Source of the DNA: an uncultured Bacteroidales bacterium
GTDB taxonomy: Bacteria; Bacteroidota; Bacteroidia; Bacteroidales; Muribaculaceae
Direction of reading: 5' to 3'
Length of the DNA: 64,000 bases
Assembly (NCBI GenBank): GCA_946011725.1
Contig: CAMGBT010000002.1
Coordinates: 1-64,000, forward strand
The notes beneath the pieces are model-generated. The model saw only the letters and a program-made list of their open reading frames with translations. It searched no databases and was not told the origin of the DNA. The position numbers were made by a program, and so were the translations under genes. Below are positions 34,579 to 43,967 of the stretch, piece after piece. Positions within the stretch are counted from its first letter, which is position 1. The number at the start of each line of letters is the position of its first letter.

Positions 34579-34680
34579 CGAGCAATAGCTCGAAGCAAAT
34601 GCAAAAAGCCCCCCCCCGCCCCCCCCCCCCCCCCGCCGCCGGCCCCCGCCGCCGCCGGCCCGGGGGGGGTGGGCGGGTGT
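34579..34680 (+). repeat. Dispersed repeat, copy 7, running into an extreme C/G homopolymer tract
   Basis: CGAGCAATAGCTCG at 34579-34592 and GAAGCAAATGCAAAAAGC are followed by about 75 bp of nearly pure C then CCG/CCGG units and a run of G (34609-34680). Other copies continue here with GGCTCCGC and a normal B module. The tract may be a slippage product, a hypervariable site or an assembly error. No gene is supported in 34504-34739. Confidence 0.6.
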
Positions 34681-34692
34681 GGGGGGCCTCGC

Positions 34693-34722
34693 CAAGCCGG
34701 CCGCTTTTGGGCGGCCGGCTTG
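34693..34722 (-). terminator. Hairpin after frdB
   Basis: AAGCCGGCCGC (34694-34704) pairs with GCGGCCGGCTT (34711-34721). It starts 18 bp past the frdB stop on the minus strand but lacks a U-tract. Confidence 0.6.
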
Positions 34723-34739
34723 TTGGGGTATGGGGGGGG

Positions 34740-35495
34740 TTAGTCGTGGAATTTGGCGTTGAGGTATTCGCGGTTGAGGCGGGCGATGTTGCTCAGAGGG
34801 ATGCTCTTGGGGCATTCGGCGGCGCAGGCGCCGGTGTTGGTGCAGTTGCCGAAGCCGAGTTCGTCCATTTTGGCCACCATGGCGCGGGCACGGCGTTTGC
34901 GTTCCACTTGGCCTTGGGGCAGAAGGGCGAATTGGCTTACTTTAGCGGATACGAAGAGCATTGCGGAGCCGTTTTTACAAGCGGCCACGCATGCGCCGCA
35001 ACCGATACAGGTGGCGGAGTCCATGGCTACGTCGGCTACTTCCTTGGAGATGGGAATTGCGTTGGCATCGGGAGCGCCGCCGCAGTTGAACGACACGTAG
35101 CCGCCGGCTTGTTGGATTTTGTCGAAGGCGGTGCGGTCAACCATGAGGTCGCGAATTACGGGGAATGCGGCTGAGCGCCAGGGTTCGATGGTGATGGTGT
35201 CGCCGTCGTGGAATTTGCGCATGTGCAGTTGGCAGGTGGTGATACCTTGCACGGGGCCGTGGGGGTGACCGTTGATATAGAGGGAGCACATGCCGCAGAT
35301 GCCTTCGCGGCAGTCGTTGTCGAACACTACGGGTTCTTCACCTTGTTCCACCAGACGTTGGTTGAGCATGTCGAGCATTTCGAGGAACGAGCTGCCGGTG
35401 GACACGTTGTCGAGGTGGTAGTTGGCGAACTGGCCTTTTTCTTTGGGACCACGTTGACGCCAAATTTTCAGATTTACGCTGATAGTATTTTCCAT
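34740..35495 (-). CDS. frdB: Fumarate reductase/succinate dehydrogenase iron-sulfur subunit
   Basis: FrdB carries electrons between the cytochrome b subunit and the flavoprotein. The 251-residue protein has all three clusters: [2Fe-2S] ligands in [15 protein letters not shown], and the [4Fe-4S] and [3Fe-4S] ligands in [14 protein letters not shown] and [15 protein letters not shown]. It is the last gene of frdC-frdA-frdB, the Bacteroides-type order. In Bacteroides this enzyme ends the anaerobic fumarate respiration that makes succinate. No start ambiguity: ATG at 35495. Confidence 0.95.
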   Translation of the reverse strand: MENTISVNLKIWRQRGPKEKGQFANYHLDNVSTGSSFLEMLDMLNQRLVEQGEEPVVFDNDCREGICGMCSLYINGHPHGPVQGITTCQLHMRKFHDGDTITIEPWRSAAFPVIRDLMVDRTAFDKIQQAGGYVSFNCGGAPDANAIPISKEVADVAMDSATCIGCGACVAACKNGSAMLFVSAKVSQFALLPQGQVERKRRARAMVAKMDELGFGNCTNTGACAAECPKSIPLSNIARLNREYLNAKFHD

Positions 35496-35542
35496 TTTTA
35501 AGAGGTTTATTTGGCACCCGGTGTGAGCCGGGACGCGTGGTT

Positions 35543-37570
35543 TTACGACTTGTAGTTACGGGTTTGCACTTTGATGGCTTCGTATTTGAGGGGCTCTTTG
35601 ATGAGGATGGGTTTGTCGGTTTCGCCGGTGTATTTCCAGGCGGCCACGTACATGTAGTCCTCGTCGCGGCGAGCAGCTTCGCCATCAGCGGTTTGGTATT
35701 CTTCGCGGAAGTGAGCGCCGCAGGATTCGTTGCGGTTGAGGGCGTCGATGGCCATCATGCGGGCGATTACCAGGAAGTCTTCGAGGCGGAGGGCCTTTTC
35801 GAGTTCGGTGTTGAGGTCGTCGGCTCTACCTACCACGCGCAGGTCGCTGTAGAATTCTTTGCGAACTTCTTCGATTTCGTCGACGGCTTTCACCAGGGAT
35901 TGGAGTGTGCGACCCATGCCTACGAGGTTCCACATAACGTGGCCGAGGCGTTTGTGAATTTCGTCGGGTGATTTGGTGCCTTTGATGTTCATGAGGCGTT
36001 CGATGCGAGCGCGTACACCTTTTTCAGCTTCGTCGAATTCGGGTGCGTCGGTTTTGAAGTGGGGCACTTTGATTTGGTCGGCGAGGTAGTTCTGCATGGT
36101 GTAGGGGAGCACGAAGTAGCCGTCGGCGAGGCCTTGCATCAGAGCGGAAGCGCCGAGGCGGTTAGCGCCGTGGTCGGAGAAGTTACATTCGCCGATAGCG
36201 AAGAGGCCGGGGATAGAGGTTTGGAGCTCGTAGTCAACCCAGATGCCGCCCATGGTGTAGTGCGAAGCGGGGAAGATCATCATGGGGGTTTCGTAGGGGT
36301 TGTCGTCGGAGATCATTTGGTACATGTCGAAGAGGTTGCCGTAGCGGTCGCGCACCACGTCTTCGCCCAGGCGCTGGATAGCGTATTTGAAGTCGAGGTA
36401 AACGGCGTTGCCGGTACCTACGCCGTAGCCGGCGTCGCAGCGTTCTTTAGCGGCGCGGGAAGCGATGTCGCGGGGGCAGAGGTTACCGAAGGCGGGATAG
36501 CGGCGTTCGAGGTAGAAGTCGCGGTCTTCGTCGGGGATGTCGGTGGGTTTGAGTTTGCCGGCGCGGATGGCTTCGGCGTCTTCTTTCTTTTTGGGTACCC
36601 AGATGCGGCCGTCGTTGCGGAGGGATTCACTCATGAGGGTGAGCTTGGATTGGTCTTCGCCGTGAACGGGGATACAGGTGGGGTGGATTTGGGTGAAGCA
36701 GAGGTTGGCTAAGTAAGCGCCTTTGCGGAAGGCTTGCACGGCAGCGGAGCCGTTGCAACCCATGGCGTTGGTCGAGAGGAAGAAAGCGCGACCGTAACCG
36801 CCGGTGGCCAATACCACGGCGTGAGCGGCGTAGCGTTCGATTTCGCCGGTGATGAGGTTGCGCACGATGATACCGCGAGCGCGGCCGTCGATGATTACCA
36901 CGTCGAGCATTTCGCGGCGGGTGAAGCTTTCAACGGTGCCTTTGTTGATTTGGCGGTTGAGCGAGGAGTAGGCGCCGAGGAGGAGTTGTTGACCGGTTTG
37001 GCCTTTGGCGTAGAAAGTACGCGATACTTGAGCACCGCCGAAGGAGCGGTTGGCCAGCAGGCCGCCGTATTCGCGTGCGAAGGGCACGCCTTGTTCCACG
37101 CATTGGTCGATGATGTTGTTCGACACTTCGGCCAGGCGGTAAACGTTAGCTTCGCGGGAGCGGAAGTCGCCGCCTTTGACGGTGTCGTAGAAGAGGCGGT
37201 AAACGGAGTCGCCGTCGTTTTGATAGTTTTTGGCGGCGTTGATACCACCTTGAGCGGCGATGGAGTGAGCGCGGCGGGGCGAGTCTTGGATGCAGAAGTT
37301 GAGCACGTGGAAGCCCATTTCGCCGAGGGTGGAGGCGGCAGAAGCGCCTGCGAGGCCGGTACCAACGACGATGATGTCGAGGTTGCGTTTGTTGGCGGGG
37401 TTCACCAAGCGCTGATGGGCTTTATAGTTGGTCCATTTCTCAGCAACGGGGCCTTCGGGAATTTTGGAATCGACTTGATACTCAGGCTTATTGCATGATT
37501 CGACGTCGGCATAGTCCTTCATGATAGGGGTTGAATCAATCATGCCTTGGATTTTAGAGAGGTCTGTCAT
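35543..37570 (-). CDS. frdA: Fumarate reductase/succinate dehydrogenase flavoprotein subunit
   Basis: FrdA holds covalent FAD and reduces fumarate. The 675-residue protein has a dinucleotide-binding [17 protein letters not shown], the FAD-linked His in [15 protein letters not shown] (near 105), the active-site segment [21 protein letters not shown] and [18 protein letters not shown]. Length fits the Bacteroides/epsilon-type SdhA/FrdA (B-type enzymes). The N-terminal 40 residues are an acidic extension before the Rossmann fold. It is 14 bp after frdC and 47 bp before frdB. Confidence 0.96.
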   Translation of the reverse strand: MTDLSKIQGMIDSTPIMKDYADVESCNKPEYQVDSKIPEGPVAEKWTNYKAHQRLVNPANKRNLDIIVVGTGLAGASAASTLGEMGFHVLNFCIQDSPRRAHSIAAQGGINAAKNYQNDGDSVYRLFYDTVKGGDFRSREANVYRLAEVSNNIIDQCVEQGVPFAREYGGLLANRSFGGAQVSRTFYAKGQTGQQLLLGAYSSLNRQINKGTVESFTRREMLDVVIIDGRARGIIVRNLITGEIERYAAHAVVLATGGYGRAFFLSTNAMGCNGSAAVQAFRKGAYLANLCFTQIHPTCIPVHGEDQSKLTLMSESLRNDGRIWVPKKKEDAEAIRAGKLKPTDIPDEDRDFYLERRYPAFGNLCPRDIASRAAKERCDAGYGVGTGNAVYLDFKYAIQRLGEDVVRDRYGNLFDMYQMISDDNPYETPMMIFPASHYTMGGIWVDYELQTSIPGLFAIGECNFSDHGANRLGASALMQGLADGYFVLPYTMQNYLADQIKVPHFKTDAPEFDEAEKGVRARIERLMNIKGTKSPDEIHKRLGHVMWNLVGMGRTLQSLVKAVDEIEEVRKEFYSDLRVVGRADDLNTELEKALRLEDFLVIARMMAIDALNRNESCGAHFREEYQTADGEAARRDEDYMYVAAWKYTGETDKPILIKEPLKYEAIKVQTRNYKS

Positions 37571-37584
37571 TTTTCTGAGAAATT

Positions 37585-38670
37585 TTATTGGTTATCGGAT
37601 TGTTGTTCGGCAGGTTGCTCATCGGGCTGTTGCACGGGAGCGGCAGCGGGTTCCACTTGAGGAGCTACGGTCATAATGTAGTACTTCATTTGAGAGGCGA
37701 ATTGCTTAACGCCGGCGATAGCTTCGGGTTCGGCAACTTTGGAGCATTGAGCATCGTAACCGGCCACGATGTATTCAGCGCGTTCCACCAATGCGGGGAG
37801 CTTTTCTTTGATGAAAGCGGCTTGAGCGGTTTGCATAGCTTCTTGAGTTTGGGGCACGTTGGCCATGTACTCATTGAGCTGCTTTTGGAATTCGGGCACA
37901 ACGGTTTCGGCTTGTTCAACCCAGAATTCGGCGTATTGCTCTTGGAGAGCGGGGTCTTGGAGGTAGTTGTTCTCGGGGTCGTTAGCTTTTACATAGAAGG
38001 TAACGGCTTGGATGAAGAACAGACCAACCACGATGGAGCTCCACCACAAACCGATTTTGCGCAGGCGTTCCATCCAGATGTTGTTGTTCCAACCGATGGT
38101 GTGGAGCATCGACCAGAAGCCGTGGTTGAGGTGGAACCACAGAGCTACGAAGCCAATGATGTACACGATCGGAGTCCAAACTTCTTGGAAAGCGGCTTGG
38201 AGGAAGAGTGTGCCGAACTCGGGAGCGGCAACCACACCGTTAACTTGGGGGAAGTCGGCCATGGGAGTGTGGAGTGCTTCGACCAATTGCATCTTAGCCC
38301 AGAATTGGATCATGTGCACGCCGAGGAAGGCCACAATCACGATGCCCAGCACGAGCATGTTTTGCGACGACCATTCCACGTGGGGCGGGATGGTGGTGAC
38401 AGCGTAGCGGTCGTTGCCGCGTGCGCGACGGTTTTGGAGTGTGAGCCAAATGGCGTAGATGATGTGAACGATGAACAGGGCTGCGAGGCCTGCGGAAGCG
38501 ATCAAGGCATACCAGTTAGCGCCCAAAAAGCCGCAGATGGCATTGTAGGCGGTAGGCCAGAAGATAGCCACAGCATTCATCAACACGTGAAAAGTAACGA
38601 ATAGAACGAGGCAGCAGCCTGTGAGAGCCATCACAAACTTACGTCCTATAGATGAGTTTGTTAACCACAT
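37585..38670 (-). CDS. frdC: Fumarate reductase cytochrome b subunit with a long C-terminal extension
   Basis: FrdC anchors the complex and binds two b hemes and menaquinone. Residues 1 to about 225 are the normal five-helix B-type subunit: [53 protein letters not shown] and [19 protein letters not shown], with heme His residues in these helices. Then comes an unexpected tail of about 135 residues (from [14 protein letters not shown]), helical, rich in Gln, Glu and Ala, and ending in a Pro/Gln run ([18 protein letters not shown]). The tail is soluble, with no membrane segment or motif I recognise. The first gene of frdCAB, driven by a perfect promoter at 38755-38786. Confidence 0.9.
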   Translation of the reverse strand: MWLTNSSIGRKFVMALTGCCLVLFVTFHVLMNAVAIFWPTAYNAICGFLGANWYALIASAGLAALFIVHIIYAIWLTLQNRRARGNDRYAVTTIPPHVEWSSQNMLVLGIVIVAFLGVHMIQFWAKMQLVEALHTPMADFPQVNGVVAAPEFGTLFLQAAFQEVWTPIVYIIGFVALWFHLNHGFWSMLHTIGWNNNIWMERLRKIGLWWSSIVVGLFFIQAVTFYVKANDPENNYLQDPALQEQYAEFWVEQAETVVPEFQKQLNEYMANVPQTQEAMQTAQAAFIKEKLPALVERAEYIVAGYDAQCSKVAEPEAIAGVKQFASQMKYYIMTVAPQVEPAAAPVQQPDEQPAEQQSDNQ

Positions 38671-38754
38671 AAGATGAGTGTTTAAGTAATTATTGGATTA
38701 TGTTTAGTTTTTCGTACAAGGGTTATGGTGCAGGCATACGCCCACAATTTTCTG

Positions 38755-38786
38755 CAAATTTAGCACAAATTTGCGAGCAAACCAAA
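38755..38786 (-). promoter_or_regulatory. frdCAB promoter
   Basis: Minus strand: TTTG at 38786-38783, 20 bp, TAAATTTG at 38762-38755. Leader about 80 nt, AT-rich. The rest of the 38671-39031 gap holds a small hairpin GAGCTGC-GG-GCAGCTC (38847-38862) and four TACGTT-like units near 38912-38938; no gene is supported there. Confidence 0.8.
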
Positions 38787-38976
38787 TAAAATCGAAAAAT
38801 TATTTAAAAAGGCATGAGTGGAGAGGTAAGAGTGGAGAGATTGTGGGAGCTGCGGGCAGCTCTGTTGTAGCATATATAATAATGTGTGAAGCGGAATAAT
38901 GCGAAAAGAACTACGTTGCTACGTTTACGTTTTACGTTGAAAAAAGATGTAATTGCGGCGGTTTTTGGGGCGGAAA

Positions 38977-39008
38977 TTTGGTGGGGCGGCGGAAATTTTG
39001 TAATTTTG
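38977..39008 (+). promoter_or_regulatory. pgi promoter
   Basis: TTTG at 38977-38980, 20 bp, TAATTTTG at 39001-39008 followed by C. Predicted leader about 20 nt to the ATG at 39032. Confidence 0.82.
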
Positions 39009-39031
39009 CGGTATCAAAACGAAATCCTCGT

Positions 39032-40354
39032 ATGGAAATGATTCAAATTAATATTAAAGATGTGCTGTCGATGGTGCCTCAGGCTGAAATCGACGGCCTG
39101 AATGGTTGCGCTGCAGCCTCGCTGTCGAAATTGGTCGACGGCACCGGTTTAGGTAATGATTTCTTGGGTTGGGTGAAGCTGCCCACCGACACTCCCGCTG
39201 AGTTGCTCGACGACATCGTGGCCACCGCCGCCGCGCTGCGTGAGAACTGCGAAGCCGTGGTGTGCATCGGCATCGGCGGTAGCTACCTCGGCGCCAAAGC
39301 TGTGATTGAAGCCTTGGGCAACGCCTTCGGCCACAACAACGGTCCCGAAGTGCTCTTCGCCGGCCAAAATATTGGCGAAGACTATCTCTATGAACTCCAA
39401 CAACACCTCGCCGGCCGCCGCTTCGGCATCATCGTAATCTCTAAGTCGGGCACCACCACCGAGCCCGCCATCGCCTTCCGTCTGCTCAAGGAGCAACTCG
39501 AGCAGCAAGTGGGTCGCGCCGACGCTGCCAAGCTCATCGTGGCCATCACCGACGCCAAACGTGGCGCCCTGCGCACCTTAGCCACCACCGAAGGTTACAA
39601 AACTTTCGTAATTCCCGACAACGTGGGCGGCCGCTTCTCGGTGCTCACCCCCGTGGGCCTGCTGCCCATCGCTGTGGCCGGTTACGACGTGAAAGCCCTC
39701 GTGGCCGGTGCTGCTGAAATGGAAGCCGCCACCCTCGAAGGTCGCGACAACTCCGCCATCCTCTATGCCTGCACCCGCAACGCCCTCTACCGCGCCGGCA
39801 AAAAAATCGAGATCTTGGTGAACTACAATCCCAAGCTCCACTTCGTGTCGGAATGGTGGAAACAGCTCTACGGCGAAAGCGAAGGCAAGGACCACAAGGG
39901 CATCTTCCCCGCATCCGTCGACAACTCCACCGACCTCCACTCCATGGGCCAGTGGATTCAGGACGGCGAACGCACCATCTTCGAAACCGTGCTCTCCGTT
40001 GAAGAGCAGCAGCACACCGTGGTTATCCCCACCGACGCCGACAACCTCGACGGCCTCAACTACCTGGCCGGCAAACGCGTGGACCAAGTGAACAAGATGG
40101 CTGAATTAGGCACTCGCCTGGCTCACGTTGACGGCGGCGTACCCAACCTGCGCATCACCATCCCCACCCTCAGCGAGAAGTACCTCGGCCAACTCATCTA
40201 CTTCTTCGAAGTGGCCTGCGGCATCAGCGGTTACATCCTCGATGTCAACCCCTTCAACCAGCCCGGCGTGGAAGACTATAAGCGCAATATGTTTGCCCTG
40301 CTCGAAAAGCCCGGCTACGAAAAAGAAACCGAAGCAATCAAATCGCGCCTTTGA
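39032..40354 (+). CDS. pgi: Glucose-6-phosphate isomerase
   Basis: Pgi interconverts glucose 6-phosphate and fructose 6-phosphate. The 440-residue length fits the compact bacterial form found in Bacteroidetes and Firmicutes. Signatures are [31 protein letters not shown] (SIS phosphate-binding loop), [15 protein letters not shown] and the late catalytic Lys/His segment [13 protein letters not shown] chose ATG 39032 (MEMIQINI) because an upstream TTG in frame lies inside the promoter. Its stop overlaps the murI start. Confidence 0.96.
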   Translation: MEMIQINIKDVLSMVPQAEIDGLNGCAAASLSKLVDGTGLGNDFLGWVKLPTDTPAELLDDIVATAAALRENCEAVVCIGIGGSYLGAKAVIEALGNAFGHNNGPEVLFAGQNIGEDYLYELQQHLAGRRFGIIVISKSGTTTEPAIAFRLLKEQLEQQVGRADAAKLIVAITDAKRGALRTLATTEGYKTFVIPDNVGGRFSVLTPVGLLPIAVAGYDVKALVAGAAEMEAATLEGRDNSAILYACTRNALYRAGKKIEILVNYNPKLHFVSEWWKQLYGESEGKDHKGIFPASVDNSTDLHSMGQWIQDGERTIFETVLSVEEQQHTVVIPTDADNLDGLNYLAGKRVDQVNKMAELGTRLAHVDGGVPNLRITIPTLSEKYLGQLIYFFEVACGISGYILDVNPFNQPGVEDYKRNMFALLEKPGYEKETEAIKSRL

Positions 40355-41202
40355 TCACCTCCGCTAACCTATCCAAGCCTTCGCAACCCGGACCAATCGG
40401 TGTATTCGATTCGGGTTACGGAGGCTTGACTATTCTCAAAAGTCTGCGGGCACAGTTGCCGCAGTACGACTACATCTACCTCGGCGACAACGCTCGCGCG
40501 CCCTACGGCACGCGCTCGTTTGAGTTGGTGTACGACTTCACGCTGCAAGCCGTCAAGCACCTGTTTGCCCAAGGCTGTCACCTGGTAATCTTGGCGTGCA
40601 ACACCGCCTCGGCCAAGGCCTTGCGCTCCATCCAGCAGCGCGACCTGCCCGTGCTCGACCCCACCCGCCGCGTGCTCGGCGTCATCCGCCCCACCGTGGA
40701 ACAGCTCGGCGCCACCTCTCGCAGCGGCCATGTGGGCGTGCTCGGTACCCCCGGCACCGTGGCCTCCGGCTCGTACAACATTGAAATCGAGCACCTTAAC
40801 CCGGGATTCGTCACCACTGCCCACGCCTGCCCCATGTGGGTGCCGTTGGTGGAATACGGCGAAGCCGCATCGCCCGGTGCCGACTACTTCGTCCGCAAGG
40901 AAATCGACGCCCTGCTCGCGGCCGACCCGCTGATCGACACCATCGTATTGGGCTGCACCCACTACCCCCTGCTGCTGCCCAAGATTCGCCACTACGTGCC
41001 CGAAGGCATCACCATCCTCAGCCAAGGCGACATCGTGGCCGCCTCCCTCACCGACTACCTGAGCCGCCACCCCGACATGGAAGCCCGCCTCACCCGCGGC
41101 GCCTCCTGCCGCTACCTCACCACCGACGCCCCCGACCGCTTCAGCGCCGCCGCCGGCGTCTTCCTTGGCGAATCGGTCGCCGCCTCCCGCGCCACCCTCT
41201 AA
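40351..41202 (+). CDS. murI: Glutamate racemase
   Basis: MurI makes D-glutamate for peptidoglycan. At 283 residues it has the usual two-domain aspartate/glutamate racemase fold. The two catalytic Cys motifs are clear: [14 protein letters not shown] and [11 protein letters not shown]. The N-terminal [14 protein letters not shown] and [12 protein letters not shown] are typical. There is no ATG upstream of the conserved region; the only start that gives the full N-terminus is TTG at 40351, which overlaps the pgi TGA as TTGA. This suggests translational coupling to pgi. Confidence 0.93.
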   Translation: MITSANLSKPSQPGPIGVFDSGYGGLTILKSLRAQLPQYDYIYLGDNARAPYGTRSFELVYDFTLQAVKHLFAQGCHLVILACNTASAKALRSIQQRDLPVLDPTRRVLGVIRPTVEQLGATSRSGHVGVLGTPGTVASGSYNIEIEHLNPGFVTTAHACPMWVPLVEYGEAASPGADYFVRKEIDALLAADPLIDTIVLGCTHYPLLLPKIRHYVPEGITILSQGDIVAASLTDYLSRHPDMEARLTRGASCRYLTTDAPDRFSAAAGVFLGESVAASRATL

Positions 41203-41233
41203 CCCCTCGGTTACCCCGAAAAGCATTTATAAT

Positions 41234-42208
41234 ATGGAAGCACCTCCGTTCATAGTCTCCGCAAATGCAATCAATATGATTGCCGATATATCCGCCCTTT
41301 TAGAGCGGATGAATGCGTCTGCCGACAACGAGCAGGAGCTGCGCCTGCGCAAAGCCAATCGTATAAAGACCATCCACTCCTCTCTCGCTATTGAGGGCAA
41401 TTCGCTGAGCGAAGCCCAAGTGAGTGACATCATCAATGGTAAACATATAGTGGCCCCCATCAGCCAGATTCAGGAGGTTAGAAATGCAATTCGGGTGTAC
41501 AATATTTATTCTGAGTTGAATCCTTTCTCGGAGCGCGATTTGCTTAGGGCGCATGCGATAATGATGGAAGCACTGATTGACGATGCCGGTCACTACCGAC
41601 GAGGCGGAGTCGGTGTGTATGGCGAATCCGGCTTGGTTCACCTGGCTCCGCCAGCCCACTTGGTGCCCACCTTGATGAGGAACTTATTTGAATGGTTGGA
41701 GCATTCGACCGACCACCTGCTCATCCGATCATGCGTGTTTCATTATGAATTTGAGTTCATCCATCCCTTTGCGGATGGCAATGGGCGCATCGGTCGCTTG
41801 TGGCAGTCGTTGATACTTGGCCGCCTGCATCCGGTCTTTGAGCACCTGCCGGTGGAAAATATTGTATACTCCAATCAGCAAGACTATTATAACGCTATAG
41901 CTCAGGCATCACACCAAGCGCAATCCGGCCCGTTTATCGATTTCATGCTCCGCGAACTGTTGAACACTTTGCAGGCCGCTGTCGCAGAAAAAGTGCCCAA
42001 GAAAGTGCCCAAGAAAGTGCCCAAGAAATCAGAGATGGCAGTGCTACAGTTGCTTGCCGAGGATCCGCGGCTCACCCGCGGCGAAATCGCCCGGCGAGTT
42101 GGGCTTTCCGACAGCGGCGTAAAGAGAATTCTCGCCAACTTAAAAGCCTCCGGCCTGATTCAGCGCGAAGGGAGCACCAAATCCGGCCAATGGATTGTCA
42201 ACAAATAG
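41234..42208 (+). CDS. Fic-family AMP-transferase with self-inhibiting motif and winged helix
   Basis: Fic enzymes transfer AMP (or another nucleotide group) to proteins. From ATG 41234 the protein has 324 residues. The catalytic motif HPFADGNGRIGR (about residues 176-187) is complete. An N-terminal SLAIEGN (about 56-62) fits the class II inhibitory helix [ST]xxxE[GN], so activity is probably held off until relieved. The C-terminus (LTRGEIARRVGLSDSGVKRI) is a winged-helix DNA-binding domain, joined by a linker made of three identical 12-bp units (41990-42025) coding for KVPK repeats. An earlier in-frame ATG at 41165 lies inside murI and is less likely. Follows murI by 31 bp. Confidence 0.9.
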   Translation: MEAPPFIVSANAINMIADISALLERMNASADNEQELRLRKANRIKTIHSSLAIEGNSLSEAQVSDIINGKHIVAPISQIQEVRNAIRVYNIYSELNPFSERDLLRAHAIMMEALIDDAGHYRRGGVGVYGESGLVHLAPPAHLVPTLMRNLFEWLEHSTDHLLIRSCVFHYEFEFIHPFADGNGRIGRLWQSLILGRLHPVFEHLPVENIVYSNQQDYYNAIAQASHQAQSGPFIDFMLRELLNTLQAAVAEKVPKKVPKKVPKKSEMAVLQLLAEDPRLTRGEIARRVGLSDSGVKRILANLKASGLIQREGSTKSGQWIVNK

Positions 42209-42249
42209 CCAAGAGGTAGCTCCGGTCCATTGCTGCCGTCAGGCCGATT

Positions 42250-42282
42250 GGTGACGGTGAGGCGGAAGCCGAACAGCGTCCG
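42250..42282 (+). repeat. Dispersed repeat, copy 8 (B module only)
   Basis: GGTGAGGCGGAAGCCGAACA (42256-42275) followed by GCGTCC. No hairpin module beside it. It lies between the Fic gene and the hipBA promoter. Confidence 0.55.
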
Positions 42283-42352
42283 TATGGCCTCCACTTCGTT
42301 GCTTTTTTGCGCAAAAAATCACTCAACTATTGTTTTAGTGAAGAAAAATGGC

Positions 42353-42379
42353 TAACTTTGCATATTATATGATAAGTTA
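42353..42379 (+). promoter_or_regulatory. hipBA promoter with overlapping 27-bp operator palindrome
   Basis: TAACTTTG (42353-42360) is the -7 element. The 27 bases from there to 42379 form a palindrome in which 11 of 13 positions pair (TAACTT..CATAT.ATATG..AAGTTA). It covers the -7 element and the predicted start, where a HipB-type repressor would block RNA polymerase. The -33 element reads ATTG (42329-42332), 20 bp upstream. Confidence 0.7.
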
Positions 42380-42384
42380 CGGTT

Positions 42385-42702
42385 ATGACTAAGAGTACTA
42401 TGGGCAACAAGCTTACGCCCAAATTGCAACGCAAACTGGCCATCGTGGGCGAGCAAATCAAGTTGGCTCGCCTGCGGCGCAACCTGTCGGTGGCCATCGT
42501 GGCTTCGCGCGCCACCTGCTCGCCGCTGACTGTGGCCCGCATCGAAAAAGGCTCGCCGACTGTGGCCATGGGTACCTACCTGCGCGTGCTCAACGCCCTC
42601 CAACTCGAAGACGACATCCTCCTCTTGGCCCAACAAGACCCCTTGGGCCACACCCTCCGCGACCTCCAGCTCACCGACCGCCTCCGCGCCTCAAAACTCT
42701 AA
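42385..42702 (+). CDS. HipB-type helix-turn-helix antitoxin
   Basis: A 105-residue XRE-family DNA-binding protein. The helix-turn-helix spans IVGEQIKLARLRRNLSVAIV to SPLTVARIEKGSP. A second ATG 15 bp in (MGNKL) is also possible. It ends 6 bp before hipA and would bind the HipA kinase and the palindrome over its own promoter, repressing the pair. The C-terminal tail (DPLGHTLRDLQLTDRLRASK) is short and may contact HipA. Confidence 0.85.
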   Translation: MTKSTMGNKLTPKLQRKLAIVGEQIKLARLRRNLSVAIVASRATCSPLTVARIEKGSPTVAMGTYLRVLNALQLEDDILLLAQQDPLGHTLRDLQLTDRLRASKL

Positions 42703-42708
42703 CACGCT

Positions 42709-43962
42709 ATGGATAAGCTGATTGTATACGCAGATTTCGACTGGTTGGATGCCCCGCGCGTAGTGGGTGAACTGACCCGCCAATCGCTCCGTGGCAACGA
42801 AACGTTTGGCTTCCAATTTCATAGCCAATGGCTGCGCGACTTTGGAAAACTCTTTCTCAGCAATGATTTAATCAACTTTCCCGGTATGCAGTTTTCGCAA
42901 GCGGGAAAGCAATTGTTCGGTTGCTTTGCCGATGCCCTGCCTGACCGCTGGGGGCGCACTCTGTTGGCTCGGCGCGAACTTTTGTCCGCCGCCTGCGAAG
43001 GCCGCGCGCCGCGCCGGCTGACGCAGTTCGATTATCTAATAGGCATTGACGACTTCTCGCGAATAGGTGCGTTCCGGTTCAAGCAATCGGAGGATGGCCC
43101 ATTCATAAATAGCGACGAAACCTTGCGCATACCGCCGATAACGAATTTACGCACGCTTATGGAGGCTGTCAAAGAGGTGGAAGCCGGCGATGCTCGCAAT
43201 GTATTGCCGCAAGAGAAATGGCTGAATCAGTTGATACGGCCCGGCTCCTCGTTAGGTGGCGCCCGTCCAAAGGCTAATGTAATCGGGCATGATGGCCATA
43301 TCTACATCGCAAAATTTCCTTCGCGTAACGATGATTATGACAGTGCCCTGTGGGAACACATCTGCCACTGCTTGGCGGCAATGGCCGGCATAAAAGTGGC
43401 TCATACTCAATTGATTGAGAATAGCGCCGGCCATCACACCTTGCTCTCGCGCCGATTCGACCGCACCGCTGAAGGCAAGCGCGTGCACTTTGCTTCGGCT
43501 CTGACGATGCTCGGCTTGACCGATGGCGACGGTGCCGACACCGGCCACGGCTACGTGGATATGGTCGACTTCTTGATTCAGTACTGCTCTGATGTGGACA
43601 AATGCCTGCAAGAGCTTTACCGCCGCGTGGCATTTAATATATGTGTGGGTAATACCGACGACCACTTCCGCAATCACGGCTTCCTGCTCACCAAATCCGG
43701 ATGGGAGCTGTCGCCCGCCTACGATATGAATCCGACGCTTGACCGCTATCAAAGCCTGCTTATCAACAGTGCTACTAACGAGTCAAGCCTCCATGTGCTG
43801 CTCAACTCCTGCGAGGAGTACCTACTGCCGCGCCCCGTGGCCGAGAGCATCATACGCCAAGTGGTGCAAGCCGTGGCTAACTGGCCGGCGGTGGCGCGCC
43901 GCTTCGGCGCCCCTTCTGCCGAGACGCGCCAATTCGGCCCGCGCTTCATCACAGCGCTGTAA
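42709..43962 (+). CDS. HipA-type serine/threonine kinase toxin
   Basis: HipA proteins phosphorylate an aminoacyl-tRNA synthetase (GltX in E. coli) and halt growth. The 417-residue protein shows the N-subdomain, the Ser-bearing loop GSSLGGARPKANV (near 178-190), the catalytic NTDDHFRNHG (near 314-323) and the metal-binding LSPAYDMNP. FGCFADALPDRWGRTLL in the N-terminal part is a HipA family signature. All catalytic residues are present, so it should be active. It is convergent with the GT39 gene, only 5 bp apart. Target protein in this organism is unknown. Confidence 0.9.
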   Translation: MDKLIVYADFDWLDAPRVVGELTRQSLRGNETFGFQFHSQWLRDFGKLFLSNDLINFPGMQFSQAGKQLFGCFADALPDRWGRTLLARRELLSAACEGRAPRRLTQFDYLIGIDDFSRIGAFRFKQSEDGPFINSDETLRIPPITNLRTLMEAVKEVEAGDARNVLPQEKWLNQLIRPGSSLGGARPKANVIGHDGHIYIAKFPSRNDDYDSALWEHICHCLAAMAGIKVAHTQLIENSAGHHTLLSRRFDRTAEGKRVHFASALTMLGLTDGDGADTGHGYVDMVDFLIQYCSDVDKCLQELYRRVAFNICVGNTDDHFRNHGFLLTKSGWELSPAYDMNPTLDRYQSLLINSATNESSLHVLLNSCEEYLLPRPVAESIIRQVVQAVANWPAVARRFGAPSAETRQFGPRFITAL

Positions 43963-43967
43963 GTCAG

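Noticed and set aside
37588..38604. 338-codon plus-strand frame
   Set aside because: Antisense to frdC. I considered whether it explains the frdC extension, but its text is low-information and it has no promoter.
38905..38945. TACGTT units as a CRISPR-like or iteron array
   Set aside because: Units are 6 bp, irregular and only about four; no spacers and no cas or rep genes nearby.
41234..43962. Fic plus hipBA as a defence or mobile island
   Set aside because: Base composition is like the neighbours, no integrase, transposase or att repeats flank them, and they lie between housekeeping genes. They may still act in stress, but no island is supported.
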